NCBI GenBank assembly: GCA_024691145.1
Contig: JAILNW010000288.1
Coordinates: forward strand, 1-6,131
Source: Lachnospiraceae bacterium
GTDB lineage: Bacteria > Bacillota > Clostridia > Lachnospirales > Lachnospiraceae
Direction: 5' to 3'
Length of the DNA: 6,131 nt
Position numbers and translations under genes: made by a program
Part shown: positions 1 through 4,382 of the stretch, piece after piece
Layout: every line of letters begins with the position of its first letter
How positions within the stretch are numbered: the stretch's first letter is position 1
The notes under the pieces: model-generated
Seen by the model: only the letters and a program-made list of their open reading frames with translations
Databases searched by the model: none
Told to the model about the DNA's origin: nothing

Positions 1-250
1 AAATTACAACAAGAGGAACTTACTATAATCGTAATGGTTCCGAATATAGTTGTATAAGTTGCAACAGTATCAGTACTTTCCTTAAAAGTCATGGTTGTGT
101 TAATAAAGCCTTTTTTTCTTAATACTATAGAATCTGGTGCAATCTTTAACATGTTATTAGTTGGAATATTTGCAATATCATCTAAATATTCATCATAAAT
201 TATATATTCAGAACCATTACGATTATAGTAAGTTCCTCTTGTTGTAATTT
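1..250. repeat. 48-bp inverted repeat (arms 1-48 and 203-250)
   Basis: Position n in the left arm pairs with position 251-n in the right arm. All 48 positions match except 41 (C against expected T), and the match stops at 49. The arms are separated by 154 bp and the left arm begins at base 1. Both lie within the same minus-strand coding frame. This is unlikely to be a natural coding feature, since it would require a protein segment to be encoded by the antisense of another segment of the same gene. A fold-back chimera at a sequence end fits better. Confidence 0.9.
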
Positions 251-320
251 CTAATGTATTTTGTTCTGATTCGCTACTTAAGTGCAGACCAGACACTGTT
301 ATTAGTACGTCATTAGTCAT
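1..320 (-). CDS. DUF1934 (YwiB-like) beta-barrel protein, partial, C-terminus missing
   Basis: The frame starts at ATG 320-318 and stays open to the window edge (106 codons seen). An AGGAGG site (333-328), 7 nt upstream, fixes the start. The protein resembles the DUF1934/YwiB family: an early beta-strand, a TRGTYY turn (residues 27-32), a YIIYDEY strand (39-45), an LRKKGFINTTMTF segment (67-79) and a Y-x-T-x-FG motif (89-94) where the family has its conserved Phe-Gly. Members are small lipocalin-like proteins of unknown biochemical role, usually about 140 residues, so roughly a third is missing. The gene lies 12 bp after murI with its ribosome site touching the murI stop, suggesting translational coupling. 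In related Firmicutes ywiB-type genes often precede argS, which may lie further left. Residues after Gly94 are doubtful, because positions 1-40 repeat an upstream part of this same gene in inverted orientation. The family call is fairly sure; function is unknown. Confidence 0.72.
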   Translation of the reverse strand, partial: MTNDVLITVSGLHLSSESEQNTLEITTRGTYYNRNGSEYIIYDEYLDDIANIPTNNMLKIAPDSIVLRKKGFINTTMTFKESTDTVATYTTIFGTITIIVSSSCCN

Positions 321-332
321 ATATAATCCTCC

Positions 333-1142
333 TTAATATCTTTCGATATCGCAAATATCATTGGCTTCAATGACATCGCATGGAAGAATGGAATTTGCAA
401 ATTCCCTGAATTTGTCAGCACCATCACTAACAAAGAAAGAATGTTCACAGGTTTGTGAGTTGCTTTCAATGTTGTTATCTAAAAGGCATTGTTTAAGTGC
501 CTTTGCTGTTTCATAGGCTGGATTAACAAGTGTAATGTCTGGACCTACTACTTTTTGAATATTATCCTTTAGTAAAGGATAATGTGTACATCCGAGAATT
601 AATGTATCAATATCTTCGTCAATAAGTACACTTGTATATCTTTTTATCATTTCAAAAGTTACAGGATCATCTATCATACCTTCTTCAACAAGAGGTACAA
701 ATAAAGGACAAGCCTTTGAAAAAACCTTAATATCAGGATTAAGTCTGTTTAAAAACTTTGTATACATATTACTGTTTATGGCACCTACAGTAGCAATAAC
801 CCCGATTCTGTTGTTATGGGTTGTATATGATGCTGTAAATGCGCCAGGTTCAATAACCCCGATTATAGGAATGTTAACTTCCTGCTTTAAAGTTTCTAAT
901 GCAAATGCGGTTGCTGTATTACATGCAATAACTATAGCTTTGACGTTCTTGCTAAGTAAAAAGCGCGTAATCTGCCTGCAGTAAGTAATAACGGTTTCTG
1001 GAGATTTGTTACCATAAGGTACACGTGCTGTATCTCCGAAGTAAACTATAGATTCTTTTGGAATCTGGTTCATTATCTCACGTGCAACTGTTAAACCACC
1101 TACACCTGAATCAAATACACCAATAGGAGAATTATCTGCCAT
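333..1142 (-). CDS. murI: Glutamate racemase
   Basis: MurI converts L-glutamate to D-glutamate in the cytoplasm without a cofactor, supplying D-Glu for the MurD step of peptidoglycan precursor synthesis. The 269-residue product has the usual family length. It shows the N-terminal GVFDSGVGGLT motif with the catalytic-site Asp11 and Ser12 (residues 8-18), FGDTARVPYG (35-44), the first catalytic Cys74 in ACNTAT, the T-V-G-A-I-N-S loop (118-124), VEEGM (152-156), and the second catalytic Cys185 with His187 in LGCTHYPLL. The two-cysteine pair defines the cofactor-independent racemases and separates it from aspartate racemases of other subfamilies. The start ATG (1142-1140) has an AAAGGA site 7 nt upstream. 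It sits 16 bp after ddl and 12 bp before the DUF1934 gene on the same strand, so it is probably transcribed from the ddl promoter. No own promoter or terminator is evident. All key residues are present and the call is secure. Confidence 0.97.
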   Translation of the reverse strand: MADNSPIGVFDSGVGGLTVAREIMNQIPKESIVYFGDTARVPYGNKSPETVITYCRQITRFLLSKNVKAIVIACNTATAFALETLKQEVNIPIIGVIEPGAFTASYTTHNNRIGVIATVGAINSNMYTKFLNRLNPDIKVFSKACPLFVPLVEEGMIDDPVTFEMIKRYTSVLIDEDIDTLILGCTHYPLLKDNIQKVVGPDITLVNPAYETAKALKQCLLDNNIESNSQTCEHSFFVSDGADKFREFANSILPCDVIEANDICDIERY

Positions 1143-1158
1143 AATATGTTCCTTTCAA

Positions 1159-2217
1159 TTATTCGAATCTATGAAGTGCTGTCTGTATAAGTTTTTCTAC
1201 AAGCTGTGTCTTGGATACACCCTTTGCTTCCCAAAGCATAGGGTACATGCTTATTGAGGTAAAACCTGGTATAGTATTAATCTCATTAAATACTATATCA
1301 TCAGTATCTTTTTCTAAGAAGAAATCAACTCTTGAAAGACTATATCCGTCAACAGCAGCGAAAATCTGTAATGCATATTCCCTGATCTTTGCTTCGACTC
1401 CATCAGGAAGTGAAGGTGAGATATCCTCTCTTGAGCTTGTATCGTTATATTTTGCATCATAGTCATAAAATTCTGTAGTTGCAATAACTTCTCCGACACC
1501 TGAAGCAATAGGTGATTTGGAACCAAGAACAGCACACTCTAATTCTCTTCCTATGATAGTTTCTTCTACAAGAATCTTGCTATCGTGTTTTGCTGCTTCT
1601 ATTAAACCATTTATTAATTCTTCTCTGTTATGAGCTTTTGAAATACCTCTTGAAGAACCAGCATTAGAAGGTTTAATAAAAACAGGATAAGGAAGCTTTG
1701 CTTCTACCTTGTTACATACAGCATCTTTATCATTAAGTTCTGATTTATTAACAGCAACATACTTAGCCTGACGAATATTAAGTGTATCAACGATTATTTT
1801 AGTAAATAACTTATCCATAGTTACACCTGATGAAACTACTCCACATCCAACATAAGGGATACCAGCCATTTCAAAAAGTCCTTGAATAGTACCGTCTTCA
1901 CCATGCATACCATGAAGAACAGGGAATACTGCATCAATTGCCTGGAAAGTTACCTTATCATTGTCAATAAATAAAATTCCTTTGTGTGAAGTGTCAGGTG
2001 ATATAATGGCTGTTTTTGTATTATTAACCCAAGTGCCAGATGTTATCTCTTCAACATTATTGACACTAAGCCATCTTCCATCTTTTGTAATTCCTATAAT
2101 GAAGACATTATGCGCGTCTCTGTCAATACAGGAAATAACATTACTTGCAGATATACATGATACCTCATGTTCTGAAGATCTGCTTCCAAATATAACAGCA
2201 ATATTATTCTTATTCAT
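1159..2217 (-). CDS. ddl: D-alanine--D-alanine ligase
   Basis: Ddl is a cytoplasmic ATP-grasp enzyme joining two D-Ala for the MurF step of peptidoglycan synthesis. The 352-residue product shows SSEHEVS (14-20) with the substrate-binding Glu16, HGMHGEDG (102-109), MDK (134-136), ATP-site Lys182, the GSSRGISK loop (187-194), EET (218-220), the omega-loop FYDYDAKY (250-257), RVDFF (296-300) with Asp298, and FNEINTIPG (310-318) with metal ligands Glu312 and Asn314. Lys256-Tyr257 match the Lys-Tyr pair of D-Ala-D-Ala enzymes, in which Tyr is usually replaced by Phe in D-Ala-D-Lac ligases. Start choice: ATG 2217-2215 has GGAGG (2231-2227) 9 nt away and begins directly with the MNKNNIAVIFG strand. 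An in-frame ATG at 2280 would add 21 unrelated residues and lies over the -35 box of the promoter, so it is rejected. First gene of the ddl-murI-DUF1934 operon. VanG-type D-Ala-D-Ser ligases share the overall pattern but are less likely. Confidence 0.95.
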   Translation of the reverse strand: MNKNNIAVIFGSRSSEHEVSCISASNVISCIDRDAHNVFIIGITKDGRWLSVNNVEEITSGTWVNNTKTAIISPDTSHKGILFIDNDKVTFQAIDAVFPVLHGMHGEDGTIQGLFEMAGIPYVGCGVVSSGVTMDKLFTKIIVDTLNIRQAKYVAVNKSELNDKDAVCNKVEAKLPYPVFIKPSNAGSSRGISKAHNREELINGLIEAAKHDSKILVEETIIGRELECAVLGSKSPIASGVGEVIATTEFYDYDAKYNDTSSREDISPSLPDGVEAKIREYALQIFAAVDGYSLSRVDFFLEKDTDDIVFNEINTIPGFTSISMYPMLWEAKGVSKTQLVEKLIQTALHRFE

Positions 2218-2251
2218 ACTACATATCCTCCAAATTATTCTGATATAAAAC

Positions 2252-2280
2252 ATTTTACACTTTATTAATAATTTTTGCAA
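2252..2280 (-). promoter_or_regulatory. SigmaA-type promoter for ddl-murI operon
   Basis: Reading leftwards, a TTGCAA -35 box (2280-2275) and a TAAAAT -10 box (2257-2252) are separated by exactly 17 bp. Each box differs from consensus at one or two positions. The predicted transcript start is near 2245, giving a leader of about 28 nt that contains the GGAGG site of ddl. The position also supports the 2217 start codon for ddl. Inferred from pattern only. Confidence 0.75.
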
Positions 2281-2298
2281 GTACTATGAGGTATATAC

Positions 2299-2327
2299 TT
2301 GACATAAAAGATTTTTCATGATAAACT
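2299..2327 (+). promoter_or_regulatory. SigmaA-type promoter for DEAD-box helicase
   Basis: A perfect TTGACA -35 box (2299-2304) is followed after 17 bp by TAAACT (2322-2327), a -10 with two mismatches. Transcription should start around 2334, giving an mRNA leader of about 75 nt. The -35 lies only 18 bp from the -35 of the divergent ddl promoter, so a protein bound between them could affect both. Confidence 0.72.
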
Positions 2328-2349
2328 AGCATTGTTTTGTTGAAAATAA

Positions 2350-2379
2350 GTTACGGTTCATTCTTATTGGAATTGTAAC
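2350..2379 (+). promoter_or_regulatory. Hairpin in the helicase mRNA leader
   Basis: GTTACGGTTC (2350-2359) pairs with GAATTGTAAC (2370-2379) over 10 bp in RNA, including two G-U pairs, around a 10-nt loop. It lies between the predicted transcript start and the GAAGGA ribosome site and is not followed by a T-run, so it does not look like a terminator. A competing 6-bp stem (2345-2350 with 2363-2368) could form instead. A role in temperature response or self-control of the helicase is possible but unproven. Confidence 0.4.
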
Positions 2380-2410
2380 ACTAATAAAAATCGAAAGTGA
2401 AGGATAATTA

Positions 2411-4084
2411 ATGGAGTTATTGAAATTTGAGGAAATGCATCTTAATGATGAAATCTTAAGAGCAGTTAAAGACATGGGATTTGAAACAGCAAGTCCTATA
2501 CAATCAAAAGCAATACCGGTTGTTTTAGAGGGGAAGGATATTATCGGTCAGGCACAGACAGGAACGGGGAAGACTGCTTCTTTTGGTATACCACTTCTAC
2601 AGAAAGTTAATCCGGAATTGAAAAAGTTACAGGCTATTGTTTTATGTCCTACCAGGGAGTTAGCCATACAGGTTGCTGATGAACTAAGAAAACTTGCGAA
2701 GTATATGCATGGGGTAAAGTCGTTACCTGTTTATGGAGGTCAGGACATTGTAAGTCAGATAAGAGGACTTAAGGGTGGAACACAGATTGTAATAGGTACT
2801 CCTGGAAGAGTACTTGATCATATGAGAAGAAAGACAATAAAACTTGATAATATAAGCACTGTTGTACTTGATGAGGCAGACGAGATGCTTAATATGGGAT
2901 TTAGGGAAGATATAGAGACGGTTTTGTCTGCCATATCTGATGATAGACAGACATTGCTCTTTTCAGCAACCATGCCAAAGCCTATTATGGAAATAGCAAA
3001 AACTTATCTTAAAAAACCTGAAGTTATTAAAGTTGTTAAGAAAGAGTTAACTGTCAACAATATAGAGCAGAAGTATTATGTTGTAAAGAACGATGATAAG
3101 CAGGAAGCTATAGCAAGATTACTTGATGTATATAGTCCAAAGTTGTCACTAGTTTTTTGCAATACAAAAAAACAGGTTGATGAATTGGCGGAAGAACTTA
3201 AGAACAGAGGTTTCTTTGCTGAAGGATTACATGGTGATCTTAAACAAATTCAGAGAGACAGAGTTATGGGGGCGTTTCGTAATGGAAGCACACAGATTCT
3301 TGTGGCAACTGATGTTGCGGCAAGGGGAATAGATGTTGATGATGTTGAAGCTGTGTTTAATTACGATGTTCCGCAGGATGATGAGAATTATGTTCACAGA
3401 ATAGGAAGAACAGGACGAGCAGGAAGAGATGGAAGAGCATTTACGCTTATATCTGGAAGGGATATATTTAAATTAAAGGATATAATGAGTTATTGCAAAA
3501 CTACTATTGAACGTGACAGAATCCCAACTCGTACTGATGTTCTTAAGATAAAGATGGATAAAGTAATTGATGATATGAAGAATACTATGGAGAATGACAG
3601 CATGGATGAGATAATTACATATCTTTCTGAAAAGTTAAAGAATGAAGATATCGTACCGGAAAAAGCCATTGCTTCACTTATGAAACTTAGTATAGATAGT
3701 ATTTCTGAAAGCGAAGAAGACATTAATTATAGAGAAATAAAGAGAAATACAGAATCATTTGATTACGATAGAAAAAATCGCAGAAATGACAGAAGGGATA
3801 ATATAGGAAGAGGTCATGACAGACAAAGAAAAGGAATGGCAAAACTCTTTATAAATATTGGAAAGTCTCAGAATGTCAGACCAGGAGATATTCTTGGAGC
3901 TATTACAGGAGAAACAAGTGTGCCAGGAAGGGAGATTGGCTCAATTGATATGTACGACAAGTATACATTTGTTGAAGTTCCAGTAAGATATGTTGATGAG
4001 ATAGTATATTCGATGAAGAAGAAAAAAATAAAAGGAAAGAATATAAACATTGAAACGGCAAATGGAAGAAAACATAAAAAATGA
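2411..4084 (+). CDS. DEAD-box ATP-dependent RNA helicase with DbpA-type RNA-binding domain
   Basis: This enzyme uses ATP to unwind short RNA duplexes; relatives act in ribosome assembly, mRNA turnover and cold adaptation. The 557-residue protein is complete. Core motifs: Q-motif (Phe6, Gln31), motif I AQTGTGKT (48-55, Lys54), Ia PTRELA (80-85), Ib TPGR (130-133), II DEAD (154-157), III SAT (185-187), IV LVFCNT (247-252), V ATDVAARGID (299-308), VI HRIGRTGR (329-336). A helical region follows (about 380-435), then an Arg/Asn/Asp-rich basic linker (about 441-475), then a DbpA-type RNA-binding domain (about 477-550). The layout resembles DeaD/CsdA and YxiN/DbpA; I cannot tell from sequence whether it prefers 23S rRNA hairpin 92 as DbpA does, so no symbol is given. 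ATG 2411 has GAAGGA about 6 nt upstream. It is divergent from ddl with its own promoter and leader hairpin. No convincing intrinsic terminator follows the stop. Confidence 0.96.
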   Translation: MELLKFEEMHLNDEILRAVKDMGFETASPIQSKAIPVVLEGKDIIGQAQTGTGKTASFGIPLLQKVNPELKKLQAIVLCPTRELAIQVADELRKLAKYMHGVKSLPVYGGQDIVSQIRGLKGGTQIVIGTPGRVLDHMRRKTIKLDNISTVVLDEADEMLNMGFREDIETVLSAISDDRQTLLFSATMPKPIMEIAKTYLKKPEVIKVVKKELTVNNIEQKYYVVKNDDKQEAIARLLDVYSPKLSLVFCNTKKQVDELAEELKNRGFFAEGLHGDLKQIQRDRVMGAFRNGSTQILVATDVAARGIDVDDVEAVFNYDVPQDDENYVHRIGRTGRAGRDGRAFTLISGRDIFKLKDIMSYCKTTIERDRIPTRTDVLKIKMDKVIDDMKNTMENDSMDEIITYLSEKLKNEDIVPEKAIASLMKLSIDSISESEEDINYREIKRNTESFDYDRKNRRNDRRDNIGRGHDRQRKGMAKLFINIGKSQNVRPGDILGAITGETSVPGREIGSIDMYDKYTFVEVPVRYVDEIVYSMKKKKIKGKNINIETANGRKHKK

Positions 4085-4183
4085 GACTAATTTCCTATAT
4101 GTTGTAAATCATTGTAAATAGTGAGAAGAGCCTGTTTTTAAGTAATTTGAAAGAAAAATTTACCAATATTTAACTTAAACTAC

Positions 4184-4213
4184 TTGTCAAAAGGTGTAAT
4201 TTTATTGTATAAT
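4184..4213 (+). promoter_or_regulatory. SigmaA-type promoter for the LRR pseudokinase gene
   Basis: TTGTCA (4184-4189, one mismatch) and a perfect TATAAT (4208-4213) are separated by 18 bp. The predicted start is near 4220, leaving an unusually long leader of about 163 nt before the ATG at 4383. The gene therefore probably has its own transcript rather than relying on readthrough from the helicase. Confidence 0.78.
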
Positions 4214-4318
4214 TATATCAGAGATTGTTTCTTTTTTTGAGAAATATTATGCAATGTTAACAAAAAAATATAGATATTAACAAATTTAGCACTAAGGAAA
4301 GGAATCCGTTTATTTATT

Positions 4319-4362
4319 TGATTAAGTTGATAATTATTTCTTAATAATATATCAATTAATCA
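4319..4362 (+). promoter_or_regulatory. 19-bp AU-rich leader hairpin before the ribosome site
   Basis: Bases 4319-4338 pair with 4343-4362 around a UCUU tetraloop. The stem has blocks of 7, 6 and 6 bp separated by single bulges at G4326 and A4349. It ends 7 nt before the AGGGAGAG ribosome site (near 4369-4376). No T-run follows, so it is not an intrinsic terminator. As DNA it is also an imperfect palindrome that could bind a dimeric regulator. AT-rich sequence forms such stems by chance more often than balanced sequence, but 19 pairs with two bulges is notable. Confidence 0.5.
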
Positions 4363-4382
4363 TCATGCAGGGAGAGTTTTGT

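Larger units (their letters stand above)
4085..4382 (+). other. Intergenic region with promoter and long AU-rich leader
   Basis: This 298-bp gap is very AT-rich and shows no credible reading frame or RNA gene. The first 95 bases hold no strong terminator hairpin for the helicase. A promoter lies at 4184-4213. The remaining 160 or so bases would be the leader of the downstream receptor-like gene. That leader includes two copies of TTAACAAA exactly 20 bp apart (4257-4264 and 4277-4284), the first overlapping a TGTTAACA palindrome (4255-4262), and a long hairpin at 4319-4362. I recognise no known riboswitch class in it. Confidence 0.6.

Noticed and set aside
1159..2217. VanG-like D-Ala-D-Ser resistance ligase
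   Set aside because: The omega-loop FYDYDAKY with the Lys-Tyr pair fits a housekeeping D-Ala-D-Ala ligase. The gene sits with murI and there is no racemase/peptidase resistance set in the window.
778..2248. Plus-strand frames inside murI and ddl (for example 778-984, 1211-1462, 1961-2248)
   Set aside because: They lie wholly within well-supported genes on the other strand and show no family features.
2218..2280. N-terminal extension of Ddl by 21 residues from an in-frame ATG at 2280
   Set aside because: The extension is not Ddl-like, overlaps the promoter boxes, and has no ribosome site, whereas ATG 2217 has a strong one at the right distance.
4137..4179. Possible intrinsic terminator after the helicase (TTTAAGT pairing with ACTTAAA)
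   Set aside because: Only a 7-bp A/T-rich stem with a 29-nt loop and no T-run after it.
4365..4382. Alternative in-frame start six codons upstream for the pseudokinase
   Set aside because: No ribosome site precedes ATG 4365. The AGGGAGAG site is correctly placed for ATG 4383, although the choice does not affect any domain.
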